DNA of 64,000 nt from Gigaspora margarita. Taxonomy: Eukaryota > Glomeromycota > Glomeromycetes > Diversisporales > Gigasporaceae. Numbering within the stretch: position 1 is the first letter of the stretch; each line of letters begins with the position of its first letter. Positions 46,466-57,999 of the stretch are shown in pieces. The stretch lies in contig WTPW01000856.1 of NCBI GenBank assembly GCA_009809945.1, forward strand, positions 89,979 through 153,978. Direction: 5' to 3'. Both the position numbers and the translations under genes were made by a program. The notes beneath the pieces were generated by a model. The model was given only the letters and a program-made list of their open reading frames with translations. It did no database searches and was not told the origin of the DNA.

Positions 46466-47033
46466 CTAATTATTATATTTATCAAGCCCAAACAAATCCT
46501 CCAATTTTTCCTGCGAAAGACCCTGAGAAGATATCCTAAATTCTGATTCAGGAGTATTTTGCCATAAATCAGAGGAGTGCTGAACCTCTGATTCATTATT
46601 CGTAATTGTTTCAGATGAATTATATGATAAACTACCATTATTAAAATCATTCTATATTTATTAAAACGTTAGTATAGTCTAAAATATTATACGATAAAGA
46701 AATAAAAAAATAGTAAATATATACAAGATACTTCTCTATATGAGGTTTTATATTTTTTTCGTCACATGTAATGCTCTTGGATTTTGGATTTAAAAATATG
46801 TCGCATACCACAAGTGAAAAAGCACAATGTTTACTTGTTAGGGTGGGAACTGTAATTTCTGAAAATGCAGCCCTTGCTATCGCAGAGATCCAGAACACAT
46901 TTTCACTGTTTGTTTCAAACAATAAGCGATGACACTTGCCTATTTTTGGATTTTCTTTCCATTTTACAATTATGGAGGCCTTGGCGTTGCTTTTCAAGGA
47001 GGACAACCGTTCTGAGCCAAAAACTTTCCACAT
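46466..47033 (-). CDS. Unknown protein, two 3' exons
   Basis: The exon 46732-47033 reads MWKVFGSERLSSLKSNAKAS to NIKPHIEK; it is followed by an intron 46652-46731 (GTATCT..TACTAAC..ATATAG, with an ideal branch site) and a final exon to 46466. Taken literally the splice leads into MILIMVVYHIIHL. The next frame gives a much more protein-like NDFNNGSLSYNSSETITNNE..LEDLFGLDKYNN, so a one-base error or another junction is likely. I do not recognise the family. An in-frame stop lies just before the ATG (TAG at about 47052), compatible with a start here or with an acceptor at TTGTAG. It probably forms one gene with the exons at 47990-49146. Confidence 0.5.
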
Positions 47034-47138
47034 AGCCGACCTAATGCTCTACAACGCTGTATCTCGATTATTCTTCATTTTTTGAAGGAGCTATTATCAC
47101 AAATTTATTAAGTTAGAATGATTAAAATAGTAATTAAT

Positions 47139-47878
47139 GTCCTGCAGGTCGATAGCATAGTGGTTGCGCTTCCAGGACATCGCCGCTTCTTTACATAAGG
47201 TCGCCAGTTCAAGTCTTACGAATGGCAAAATAACTACACACAATCATGTAAAGGATGACTTGAATTAGGATGCTAGGACCGTGTTTGGACGGCTCAGCCA
47301 CATATCAGGTTTGGCTTGATAAAGGCTCTCTAGACATTTCAGATAAATGTTGTATAACTTGCTCTAACAGGGTCTTTGGTCTCCGGTTCTTCTCTGCTAT
47401 GTGTGGCTTCAGGGGTGAAAAACTTCTAGAAAATTTGGAACGGGGGGTTAGAGTCTGGTCGAACTCGTCCACTGCTAGTTCTGGTTCCCCTTTAAGAATA
47501 CTTGGACAGTCCCAATAAAATCCTCTAGTTGTAAATGGGTCAGCTGATTGAGTTCAGTTGGAATAAGTTCCGGTTAAATTCCTGGTTGTAAATGGGTCAG
47601 CTGATTAGGTTTAGCTGGAATAAGAATTACTTGGATAGTTCTGGTTAAAATCCCCCAGTTGTAAATGGTTAGCCGATTGGGTTCGGCTGGAATATAAAAT
47701 AGGATGGCTTGGTCGGTTAGCCACAGTAGAATTCAAATTAGTAATAGATGAACATATGTAGATCATTACAGATGTACAAACAAATGTAGGGCCCAGTTGG
47801 GTCCCATGATTAATGACCTTAATAAAAGACCACTAACATGCGGCTTCGGGTGTATGCCCGAAGGAATTTAAATAAAAA
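47139..47878 (+). mobile_element. tRNA-derived SINE, 740 bp, with internal triplication
   Basis: The head carries an A-box match TAGCATAGTGG (about 47153) and a B-box-like AGTTCAAGTCT (about 47206), read by RNA polymerase III in tRNA genes. The body includes three copies of a ~65-bp unit (gttgtaaatgggtcagctga, about 47529-47695) and ends with a perfect hairpin CTTCGGG..CCCGAAG before a poly(A) tail. The 15-bp duplication AAAATAGTAATTAAT is exact at 47124-47138 and 47879-47893. It is unrelated in the body to the ~1-kb SINE at 61312. Confidence 0.92.
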
Positions 47879-47989
47879 AAAATAGTAATTAATAATATCA
47901 TAATGAAAAGACGACAATGATATTAATTGTTATCTTTAGTAATCAATAAAATAACAAAATTAAAAATATATATATATTATCGATTAATA

Positions 47990-49146
47990 ATGTACTGCAC
48001 TACACCATTCACCATGAAAATGGTTCGTAAACTAATTCGAACTCATACTTCGCATAAAATTAGGAAGTTTCTCCTCAAGGTAACTCTTCAACGCCTCTTT
48101 CAGGATACTCTAGTTTGGATAAACATGGTACAGAAATAACCGTTTTACAATGCTAGTATATATCCCCTTTAAAAAAAACAAAAAAAAACAAAAAACATTT
48201 ACAACAAATATATTCGATATAAAAAAAAAAATATTTAGAAAGAAATTCACTTACATCTATCACTTGAAGGGAGAGTTCATTCTCATGCTCGTCTCTTTTT
48301 CTCTTTAGTTCAGTTTGAACATCTTCATTGAGCCGTTTGAGTAATATGTACAGCTGCTGATTTTGGGTGTAGAGCCTTCCAAATTCTTGGTGGTAGCAGT
48401 GGTGGTGACAGTCTTATTTTTTTTTTGTTTTATTAAAAAAAAAAAAAAGAAGTTTCTCATTAATAAAAAAAAAAGTTTCCATTCGAAGAAAAACAAAAAA
48501 AAAAACAAAAGGCTTATATATCATGTATTGAAATTTTACCGGTACATGGTGCATCTTGATTGGTTGATCTTTCACATGATCTTCCTTGATTGGTTGATCT
48601 TTCATAGGATCTTCCTCGATGTTCTGGATCAGGTGAATGCTGTGGTGAGGAACGATTTCCATTGTTATCCTAGGATTTATAGTAAGAAGGTGGAAGTGCT
48701 TGAGAAGGTTGGCGAGAAGGTTGACGAGATTGTTGATGAGATTGTTGATGAAAGGATTGGTGAGAGTGTTGTTGAGATGTTTGTTGTTGGCAACTTCTTC
48801 CATTCATTTTGGAGAAAATGCTTTGTACGCTTAAAATACTTTCTGATGATGAATCATAATTATCACAATAAGTATTATAAGGTTGTTTTTGAGGGTTAGC
48901 ATTAGTAGATATTTGTTGATAATAATCAGAATTATATAGTGTATTAGAAACTGGTTGAGATGGTTGAAAACAAAAAGTATGAGGTGTTTGTTGGGGATCA
49001 GAGGAATCATAAGAAACCGATTGAGAACGAACATTTAGAGATGGTTGTTTAGAGTTAGAAACTGATTAAGAACAAACAGTTTGAGGTGGTTCATTATTAT
49101 GTAGTGTATTAGGAGTAGTGAAAGGTAAGTTTTTTGTGTTTTTCAT
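47990..49146 (-). CDS. 5' exons of an unknown Gln/Ser-rich, coiled-coil gene
   Basis: From ATG at 49146 the minus strand reads MKNTKNLPFTTPNTLHNNEP and continues rich in Q, S, N and P (QTPHTFCFQPSQPVSNTLYN, SHQSFHQQSHQQSRQPSRQP) to a donor-like G|GTAAAA at about 48540. A second exon (end at about 48255, GTAAGT donor) reads NQQLYILLKRLNEDVQTELK plus RKRDEHENELSLQVID, a coiled coil. A third (about 48015-48115) reads SILKEALKSYLEEKLPNFMR. Two in-frame stops (about 49067 and 48671) are TAA/TAG where neighbouring repeats have CAA-type codons, so nonsense mutation or mis-modelled introns are possible. The SINE at 47139 would lie in an intron between these exons and 46466-47033. Function unknown. 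Confidence 0.4.
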
Positions 49147-49159
49147 TGTTCCAAAATTA

Positions 49160-49990
49160 CAAAAAAGTATTTCAAAAATGTCTTTACCTTCAAATGCTAG
49201 AAATTCGTTGTATTTAAATAATTGTAAAGGCTTTCGTAAGCAGGGAAAAAAAATTAAAACGTAATGATGAAAAACGTACTGGAAGAAAAGAAAAGATACT
49301 TATCTTATTTGTATACTTATCTCATTGTAAGCAGGAAAAAAAATAAAAAATAATAAAACGTAATGATGAAAAACGTACAATTGAAAAAAATTTGAATGAT
49401 AAAAACGTAACTAAAGAAAAAAAATTTGAAAGATACTTATTTGTTGTTTTGATCATTATACTTGTAATGAGATTTATCGCGTAGCTGAGTTGAATGAGAA
49501 AACCTGAGTCATCGGGCTTTCAATTATATTTTGTAACGGACATAATCGATTCAATTTATTAGGTAATAAATTAAATCGATTATGNCCGTTACAAAAGATA
49601 ATTGAAAGCCTGATAGCTCAGGTTTTTCTTTGGCAGCTCTCATTTAATGTTGCACATATTAGGTCACGCATAATATGACGCTAGTTGTTTATGATGTTTT
49701 CTCACGTATGAAATTCGTTTGAAAAATAAAGTTAAATTAATTTAAATCGATATAATCGATATAAATAGATACAAACAGATACAAAGCAAATTCTCTGAAT
49801 ATTATACATTCTTACGAATTTTCTTTCTTTGATCCTTTATAATTGATAATCGCTTTAATTTAATATTCTTTTTTTTTACTTTTTATCATTTGTTGTTTAC
49901 TCTTCTCTTTAAAACCAAGGAACAGAATCCAGTTTAGGTTCCAGTGTCCTAGCGCCCTTTTATTTTCTCATTTTATCTCTTTTTCCTTCG
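49160..49990. other. Intergenic region with one hairpin element
   Basis: 49497-49630 is a hairpin (aaacctgagtcatcgggctt..aaagcctgatagctcaggtt), probably a MITE; one N interrupts its right arm. The rest has no supported gene. 49960-50305 is a pyrimidine-rich tract preceding the Plavaka start. Confidence 0.6.
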
Positions 49991-51214
49991 TTTGATTTCA
50001 CTTAATATCGTTATTGTCAGTTTCATCTTTCACCTTTCAATCTCTCTATCCTCTTTATTCATTTTATTCACTCAATTCGCTTTTATTTCTTTTTCTCATT
50101 CTCTCATTTGCTTTTTTTTTATTTCTTCGTTTATTTCCCTTTCTTTTGCTTTCGTATTTTCTTTCTCTTTTATTTTTTCACCTTTTAACTGTTATTATTC
50201 GCTTTCTCTTTTTCTTTTATTTGCTTTCTTTTCCCTATTTCTTTTACTTCTTTACTTTATTTCTCTTCAGTTTTTCTCTACTTTTCTGTTTCTCTATTTT
50301 TTTTCAAAATGCGTTGGCAATGTCCTTATTGTCCTCGTGATTTTTCAAAATCTAGTTCATTATCTCAACACATTTCTCAAAGTTATCCTTATATTAATAA
50401 GGCAAGTCAAACTGATCTTGACAAGCAAGTGGATGCTAGCATTTATAATCTTCCAGATTATAGTTCTAGTTATGATTCTTATACNGATGAATCTTCTATN
50501 ATATATNGGGTAAATTAGTAATAATTTGTTAATAAAGTTTTAAAACGATAATTAATGATTATACTTAAATAAGGACAAAGTTATGTTAGATTCTAGGTTA
50601 GATTCTACCTATGCAAACAGAAAATAACTATGATGAAATTCAATGACATATGAAGTTAGTTGTATTATAAATGCTATTATAAGTTATAAAACGCTATATA
50701 ATAATTGTATGAATAAGTTATAAAACGTTATATAATAATTGTATGTTAGAATGAAGACGTATTAGCATCACCTCATTCTGATATTTCTGATATGGAAACA
50801 GAGCATCTTTTAGCAGATTCTGAGTCTTCTTTCATACCTATCGAAATTGATCCAGAAGACTACAAAGGTGTTTTACCCAATGATGCAATTCATAACTTTC
50901 TATATCTACACAAAGTTGATTGGCCCAACGATGCATATCATGAATTTATGAAAATTATCAGTAAACATCAACTGTCTAATTTGGTTGGTGATGCTTTTAT
51001 AAAATTTTTCAATAAGCATTCAAACCTGGATGTTTCGCCTCTCTCTCCAACAACAAAGTTTGGAAAGGAATTTCTAGATAATTCAACAATCCCTCACATG
51101 ATGTTCAAAGAAATTCCTATTATAACATTTCAAGGCGTTAAGTACACATTTTACTATCGATCATTAATAAAGACAATAAAGTCTTTATTAATGATCGATA
51201 GTATAAATCAGTAA

Positions 51215-53017
51215 TTAGTTCTTAAATTTGTAAATAAAAGGTAGATAAGAAATAACGTAGAATGCCATATCTTTGAAGAGCAATATAATTGCCTCTGGTA
51301 GAAACAAGAAGAATTGTCATTACTTCTTGGGCAACAATTACTATCGATAATCCTTTATTCCGATACAACGACCCTAGACCATCATCACCAAAATTTGCAT
51401 GGGGATTACTATCGATTTTTATCATTATTGGATAGTAATCGATTTAAATCCCCCATGACGAGGACTATCGATTAAGATAGTAATCGATAATAATCAGTAA
51501 TAATCGATAGATATCAGATTAAAAATCACGAATAACAATACTATTATACTGTATACTTATTTTTAAACATTTTACAGATTTTTGCATGTTTTCGCATGTT
51601 TTCACAAGGTTTCGCAATTTAATATAAAATTTTATATTTTTTTATTTATTTTTATTTATTATTATTATTATACATTATATTTTAATTAAATATATATTTT
51701 TAATCAATATTATATATTTTATTATATATTATTATACATTTTTTACGAAAAAATAAAAAAAATAACAAAAAAAAATAAAAACAAAAAAAAATAATGAAAC
51801 CTTTTTGCACTTCGTTGCATAATGCTAGCTCTATATACTTATTTTTTTCACCTTGCAGTTATCTATTATTTTTTTTCTTCTTTGTTTTAACTATAATATT
51901 CGCTTATATTCGCTTATATTCACTTATATTCGCTACTTCCTAAAATAAAAAAAATGACAAAAAAAAATAAACCAAAAAAAACGAAAATGAAAAAAATAGT
52001 AATATTTTAAACTACTTTCATATTTCGTTGCATAATACTAGCTCTATACACTTATTTTTCTTACCCTGTAGTTAGCTATTATTTTTTTTTTCTTTGTTTA
52101 ACTATCATATTCGTTTATATTCACTAATATTCGCTCATATTCGCAACTTTCTAATAAGTATAAAAAAAAACAAACAAAAACAAAAAACAAAACTGAAAAA
52201 TAACAAAAAAAGCAAAAACAAAAAAAAATAAACGATTATATTTGCTTATATTCACTCATATTCGACTATATTCACTCATATTCGTAATCTCCATTTCCCT
52301 GAAGTAAGAGTTTGTGATCTTGCAATTTAGAAATCGGTGAAGGTTTTCACAAAGTGCCGGAATAAAATAAATTAAGAAAAATAAAAAAAAAACAAAAAAC
52401 AAAAAACATGAAATGAAAAATAAATAAAATGAAACCTTGTGAAAACTTGCATTCTTGAACTTTCAAAATTGCTAAAGAAAGTAGTTGTGTGTTCTTGCAA
52501 AGTATCGAAAGTTTGAGTTGGCTTGCAATAAGTACCGAAAGTTATTGGATTTCTTGCAATGTGCTAGTAGTAAAGTGTAAAAATAAAATAAAAAAAATTA
52601 AAAATATAAAAAAATATAAATAAAAAAAAAACAAAACAAAACTAAAAAAAATAAAAATGAAACCAAAAAAAAAAANAAAAAAGGGAGAAAGGAGTAAAAG
52701 AAAAAGAGGAGTAAAAGGGAGAGGAGGTAAAAATCGTTCAAAACGGGCTTTGTTTTTTTTTTATATATCCAAATTAAAGTATAATGCTAATTATCAATTA
52801 ATAACGTAATGATCAATATGTAGCAATTTTGATTAGTTCGATGATAATCGATAATTTGATTTACATCGATTACTTACCTATTTTTCGTTATTAATCGATT
52901 TTTGATATATATCAATTTATAACAAGTTAATCGATATATAACGTTTAATTTTAATCGATATAAATCGATTATGCGTTATAAATCGATATAAATCTACTTA
53001 ATATATTTCGTGATGAT
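51215..53017. mobile_element. Insertion(s) within the Plavaka gene; A-rich filler
   Basis: Replaces transposase sequence between YYRSLIKTIKSLLMI and GKSFGHPIFL. It contains the block shared with 43715-43855 (about 51380-51525), long A-rich low-complexity DNA with ttcgcttatattcac repeats (about 51890-52290), and an atcgat-rich ~240-bp segment (52760-53000) repeated at 56445-56690 directly after the gene. The repeated atcgat segment is probably a Plavaka subterminal region, implying a nested or rearranged second copy. A perfect 44-bp palindrome (tatcgatcattaataaagac and complement) lies at 51157-51200. Confidence 0.6.
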
Positions 53018-53062
53018 ATAGGGAAATCTTTTGGACACCCCATATTTTTATCCTTAGGTAAC

Positions 53063-53132
53063 ATTAGTGTTTAGAATCAGTTTTATTTTTCATATTATAA
53101 AATCAGTTTTAATCAAATAAAACTGGTTTCAA
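53063..53132. mobile_element. ~70-bp hairpin insertion flanked by 12-bp repeats
   Basis: TTAGGTAACATT occurs directly before (about 53055) and after an insert with inverted ends agtgtttagaatcagtttta and complement (taaaactggtttcaaact). Removing it restores the transposase motif LSLGNIPNS. Confidence 0.7.
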
Positions 53133-53694
53133 ACTTTAGGTAACATTCCCAACTCCCAGCAAAACAAGCCAGAATCTAAAGCTTTAATTGGATATCTACC
53201 TATCTTAAAGGCTAAAGATTCTACAACAAAAAATTCTAAAGAGTTTCGAAAATTATGAAGAAAAATCTTTTATGAATGTTTAAGGATTTTACTCAAGCCC
53301 ATTGCTGATGGTCCGGAGCTTAATTTCATCGTTCATGGTAACTTAATACCATTTTCCCACGAATTTCAATGTTACTGGCTAATTTGCTTGAGGCCAGTAA
53401 GATGGCTAACGTTTACCAGTCATCTGCATCAAGAAGTCCTTGTTATTCGTATTTAGTATCGAGGGATGACTTGAAAAATATTAACTTGACTAATATACCA
53501 TCAAGAACACCTAATTATATAAATAAAGTAATAGAGGATAGTGAAGGAAAGTATTATTCAATTCATCCTGAACCAAATGCATTTTGGAAAATAAGGTATA
53601 AATTAAAGTTAATTAGGGTTTATTAGCATAAGTAAACTAATAAATGCATTATTATTATTATTATTATTATTTATAAGTAAACGCTTTTTTTTTT

Positions 53695-54754
53695 CATAAC
53701 AACTCTTCCTGATGATCACTTGCACCAAAATTCTAAGCAAACATAAAACAAAAAATTTCTTTTAATAATAGACGAAACAACTTCATACATTGGTTCATAT
53801 AAAGGTCAACACTATGAAGTGGGACTCCTTTATATATTCAGCAAGCAAGCCAGAAGCATCGATTGTGCAAGATAACTGGCAGTGGGTGCCCTTGGTACAA
53901 GAAATTCTGGTAGAGGTTGGACCTTCTGTCGACGAAGATACCTTGGTTGGCTAGGCGGTGAACTAAAAGAAAATAAGTTTTTTAATACCCTCTTTAAGGT
54001 TTTTTAATGCAAGTCCAAGAAAAAATGTACGAACTCCTTCTACCATATTCTCGCTGAGCTTTTTTCGACTAGAATTTTGGCAAAAAAGTGGGAAATTCGG
54101 CATACCCCCTCCAAAAAATCGACATTGTTGTTCCTATCCTAATCAGGAAGAAGACACGTGAAGTAGTAAACAGGAATAACGCGTGATGACATTGCAACGC
54201 ATAGGAGTTGGTTGATCGGAGGAAATAAATTCTAGAACTTTCTTTTTTTTGTATTATAATACTAGGCGAGGCGATTCCTTGCATAGTATTATATAATTTT
54301 TATCGTTTAGTGTTTAGACGTATTAACACCTTCATTTTCTATTTTTTCATGACTTTCTCTTTGTTCTTTTCTTTTTTGTGTGTTTTCTTTTCTTTTTTTT
54401 TTGGTATTTTCTTTTTGGTTTTGTTTGTTGGGTTTCACTTAGTAGTTCATTCCCCTTTTAAGATTTCCCTTTCTTTTTCTTTGTCCTTATAAGAAGCTCA
54501 GAGATAAAGTTTTTTTGAAGGAGTGGATTATGAAGAGGTAACTGGGTACCTTGTTATATTCGGAAGATGTATTCATGACAAAAGATTGTGGTCGCTTTCG
54601 TTTGACAAACACCAGTGCGACAATCCTACTTGGGCACCAATTTGTGGCAGCCGGGTTGCGGCCTATTAGTAATCAGATATTTTTCTTGTAATTTTTTTTT
54701 TCATCAATAATATCTAATAAATAGTGCAAGATTGTCAAAGGGGAAAAAAAAAAT
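53695..54754 (+). mobile_element. ~1.05-kb poly(A)-tailed retroelement, copy 2
   Basis: Collinear with 9009-10045 from cataacaactcttcctgat to gaaaaaaaaaa (shared blocks gactcctttatatattc, gcaagataactggca, cataccccctccaaaa, tactaggcgaggcgattcct). It lies within the Plavaka coding region between FWKIRYKLK and NIYKAIVPN, so it inserted into the transposon. Flanking T-rich sequence makes the target duplication ambiguous. Confidence 0.85.
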
Positions 54755-55166
54755 TCTTTTTTTTGCTTTTAGCAACTTTAATATATACAAGGCTATTGTC
54801 CCTAATCGAATGCATACCTTAGATTTTGGTCTCTTTAAGTATATGCTAAACTATACTAAAGAACTTCTAAATGACTAGTGTGAAAGACAAGTAATGCAAA
54901 TCTTTGAGCAATGATTAACGCTGATTCCTAGGCATAAGGGTCTCAAAATATTGAAAAATATATCTGAAATAACATGCATGACAGCAGATAAATTAAGAAA
55001 TTTAATGAAAGTAATAATTTTCGCGCTTGACAACCTATATAAAGATTATAGGAAGCCAGGAATTAGTAATAAATGGTTATGCTGCGTACATTACAAATTT
55101 CTTCAGATGTATATTGCATCACGAGAAGAATCGTTTACTGACGATTCTTTAAATCAATTACAGGTA

Positions 55167-55302
55167 TAAAACAAATAAGATTTTTGCTAACAAAATCACC
55201 CTTCAGGACTATGTAATTCATAGTCCCGAAGGGTGATTTTGTTAGCAAAAATTCCAAATACATAGTTTTTTACAAACATTCAATTATTAACGATTAATTA
55301 TA
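55167..55302 (+). other. Intron of the Plavaka gene containing a ~70-bp hairpin
   Basis: Donor ACAG|GTATAA and acceptor ATTATAG|GAA join LNQLQ to ELIVDW in phase 0. The intron holds the near-perfect palindrome atttttgctaacaaaatcac..gtgattttgttagcaaaaat (55178-55247), which looks like a recent small MITE tolerated within the intron. Confidence 0.75.
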
Positions 55303-56406
55303 GGAATTAATTGTAGATTGGGCCAAAGAATTCGTTAAAATATTTTCTCAATATTTACCAAGTGGGCTACTATTGCCAAAGCTTCATTCTTGGTGCTATC
55401 ACATAGTATCTGCAATTAGAAAGTATGGGTCAATAAATAGTATGTCCACTGAAACTTATAAAACACTTCATAAGGACTATGTAAAAATACCTTATTGAAT
55501 GTCAAACAAGAAAGACTATATGAAACAAATATTGAATGCAGTACATTTTAAATATAGTAAATCAGCATTGGTATTGGATATATGTCCAATGCCAACATTG
55601 CTTAGTAGATAATCCCTAAGTATCACTAATAATCAATTATTAATAGATTAAACAGAAAAAACTCACCGAAAAAGAAGTCTCTAAAAAATATCGCCTAACG
55701 AAAGGGTTTGGAAAACTTTTATGGACTTTAATGTTAAGGTCTAAAGAACTGGAAGATTTCCTTCAGAACAATAGAAATAATTTGGACCCATTACAAGCTG
55801 AAGGCTTTCAAAACCTACTAACTGGCCTTGATGATTTTTTTGAAGCAGAATCAACTGTGTCCCTTGACAAAGATAATCATATAGAAATATTTTCTTCTGC
55901 ATCTTTAGAAAGCACTGATATAATTTGTGCTACATCAAATTTTCATGAGAAACCAATGTTTTCTAACGTTACAGTAAGTGCACCTGATGATCAAAGAAAT
56001 GAATTAAATTGGTATGGCTTAGTAAGTATCAGTTTCATTTTATTTGATTTATACACATATTCTAACGCTTTTTATCAATAAATAATGATAATAATAATAA
56101 TGTCTATAAGTGATGAAGTTAGGAAATATTCTCTAACTTCATGAGTAATATATACTAATGCATATAAAAAATATCATTTATAAGATTCTGTTGATACTCA
56201 AGTTTTACCAAGCGAAAGACAAAGATCCATTAGAACTCGCTCTTGTTCGTTGGTATGACAAAGTTGGTGAATTATGGGGATGTCCTAAACTAAAATTAAT
56301 TAAACAATACAGTTGTATACCTATAGATAGTATAGATAGAACCGTACATATAGTTGCAAGATTTGAAAAAACAAATGAATATTTAATGAACAGTTTTATG
56401 TTCTAA

Positions 56407-56751
56407 TAAAAGCGTATATCTAATATTTTAAAGCGTATATCCAAATTAAAGTTGCTAATTATCGATTAATAACGGAATGATCGATATATAACGATTTTGA
56501 TTAGTTCGATAATAATCGATAATTTGATCTACATCGATCACTTACCTATTTTCGTTATTAATCGATTTTTGATATATATCGATTTATAACACGTTAATCA
56601 ATGTGTAGCATTTAATTTTAATCGATATAAAATGATTATGCGTTATATATCGATATATAGCTACTTGAAATATCTCATGATGAAGTTAGATCTTTATTTG
56701 TATAACAAAGATATCTTTATAACAAGTTAGATTTTTATTTTGTATAATGAT
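56407..56751. repeat. atcgat-rich segment downstream of Plavaka
   Basis: 56445-56690 is a second copy of 52760-53000 (agttcgataataatcgataa; ttattaatcgatttttgata). Its position directly after the stop suggests the 3' subterminal region of the Plavaka element. Confidence 0.7.
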
Positions 56752-57340
56752 TAGGGGTTTTAGTGGGTCGGGTTGGGTCAGGTTTGGGCCTGACCTGGGT
56801 CAGACCCACTTGGGTCAAAACCCGACTCGGGTCTGACCCGCCTCATGTCAAACCCGACCCGGTCTGACCCGCCTCATGTCAAACCCGACCCGGGTCTGAC
56901 CCAACCCAACCCGGGTTGAACCCGGGTCGATAATAGTTGCTACATAGTAAAGTCTAAATTTTACTATGTAAATCGATAAAATTCGCTTAAGTAAACATGG
57001 TTGGAAGATCAAAATGCATATACTCTGAAATTTTTATTCAAATCGGAGAAATTTTTATTATTTGACTTTTAATTTTTACGTTCAACGAAAAAAATTAGAA
57101 TCTTTTTAAAAAATATGTTCGCCAAAAGTAAAACTTAAAAGTTAAATAGTAAAATTTCTCCAATTTGGATGAAAATTTCAGAGTATATGTATTTTGATCT
57201 TCCAAACATGTTTACTTAAGCACATTTTATCGATTTAGATAGTAAAATCTGGACTTTACTATGTAGCGACTACTTGCGATCATTGAAAATAATCTGACCC
57301 GAGTTGGGTTGGGTCAGACCCGACCCAGCTAAGACCCCAA
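56752..57340. mobile_element. 589-bp hAT-like element with GGGTCTGACCC arrays and exact TSD ATAATGAT
   Basis: The ends TAGGGGTTTTAGTGGGTCGG and (complement) TTGGGGTCTTAGCTGGGTCG. The subterminal regions are dense in the palindromic gggtc/gaccc motif. ATAATGAT flanks it exactly at 56744-56751 and 57341-57348. The interior is a palindromic block (tttactatgtaaatcgat..) related to 57440-57800 and 58000-59320. Confidence 0.92.
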
Positions 57341-57354
57341 ATAATGATACTATA

Positions 57355-57870
57355 CTATATGTTTTCAAAAATAAGCTACATGCTACACTCTTGTTTAATC
57401 CAAAAATGTAAAAATGCCTTTGATCCAAAAATAAGCTACCCCATGATTGATAATAGTTACTACATAGTAATATCCAAAGTTTACTATATAAATCAATTCA
57501 AGTCGTTTAAGTAAACTTGTTTGGAAAATCAAATACGCATACTCTAAAAATTTTACCAAAATCTGAGAAGTTTTTATTATTTAGCTTTTAATTTTTACAT
57601 CAATAGTAAAATTAAAATTTTATTACAAAAATATATTCATTGAATTTAAAAATTAAAAGTTTAATAATAAAAGATGCTTCAATCTTAATGAAAATTTTAG
57701 CATATATGTATTTTTATTTTTCAAACAAGTTTATTTAAGCAATATTAGTTAGTTTATATAGTAAAATTTAGACTTTACTATGTAATGACTATTTGCATTT
57801 GACCAAAAATCTACTTCTAGATTTTTTGTATCCAAAAAAGATAACTTATTTTTGGAAACATATGGTATGA
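57355..57870. mobile_element. ~515-bp inverted-repeat element
   Basis: The ends atgttttcaaaaataagcta and (complement) atgtttccaaaaataagtta. The interior is another copy of the palindromic block (gataatagttactacatagt.. to tttactatgtaatgactatt). No frame, and the target duplication was not resolved. Confidence 0.65.
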
Positions 57871-57999
57871 ATATCACTTTTTTATTTTATTTATTTGTTT
57901 ATTTATTTGTTTATTCTTTAGCACAAAAAACTTGTTTGTACAAATTTATAATGTTAGAATTTTTTAAAAAATATCTGTACAAAAAGCTTCTTAGCAACT

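Larger units (their letters stand above)
50309..56406 (+). pseudogene. Plavaka-type (KDZ) transposase, decayed, with nested insertions
   Basis: Plavaka/KDZ transposases are large RNase H-fold enzymes common in fungi. The N-terminus MRWQCPYCPRDFSKSSSLSQ (50309) is a C2H2-like finger whose last His is Tyr (HISQSY). After a likely intron (about 50510-50750) come SDISDMETEHLLADSESSFI, then LVGDAFIKFFNKHSNLDVSP and GVKYTFYYRSLIKTIKSLLM (to 51214). Coding resumes at about 53018 (GKSFGHPIFLSLGNI, then PNSQQNKPESKALIGYLPIL, STTKNSKEFRKL, YECLRILLKPIADGPELNFI), continues SSASRSPCYSYLVSRDDLKN to 53626, then after a 1.06-kb insertion NIYKAIVPNRMHTLDFGLFK (54780) and DLYKDYRKPGISNKWLCCVH. An in-frame intron (55167-55302) is followed by ELIVDWAKEFVKIFSQYLPS, and the last exon LELALVRWYDKVGELWGCPK ends NEYLMNSFMF. 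Stops, shifts and lost middle sequence make it inactive. Confidence 0.8.

Noticed and set aside
48363-48899. 178-codon plus-strand frame
   Set aside because: Antisense to the more protein-like Gln/Ser-rich minus-strand frame and includes poly(A)-encoded lysine runs.
49992-50340. Ser/Phe/Leu-rich frames of 108 and 173 codons
   Set aside because: They translate a pyrimidine-rich tract before the Plavaka start; low complexity.
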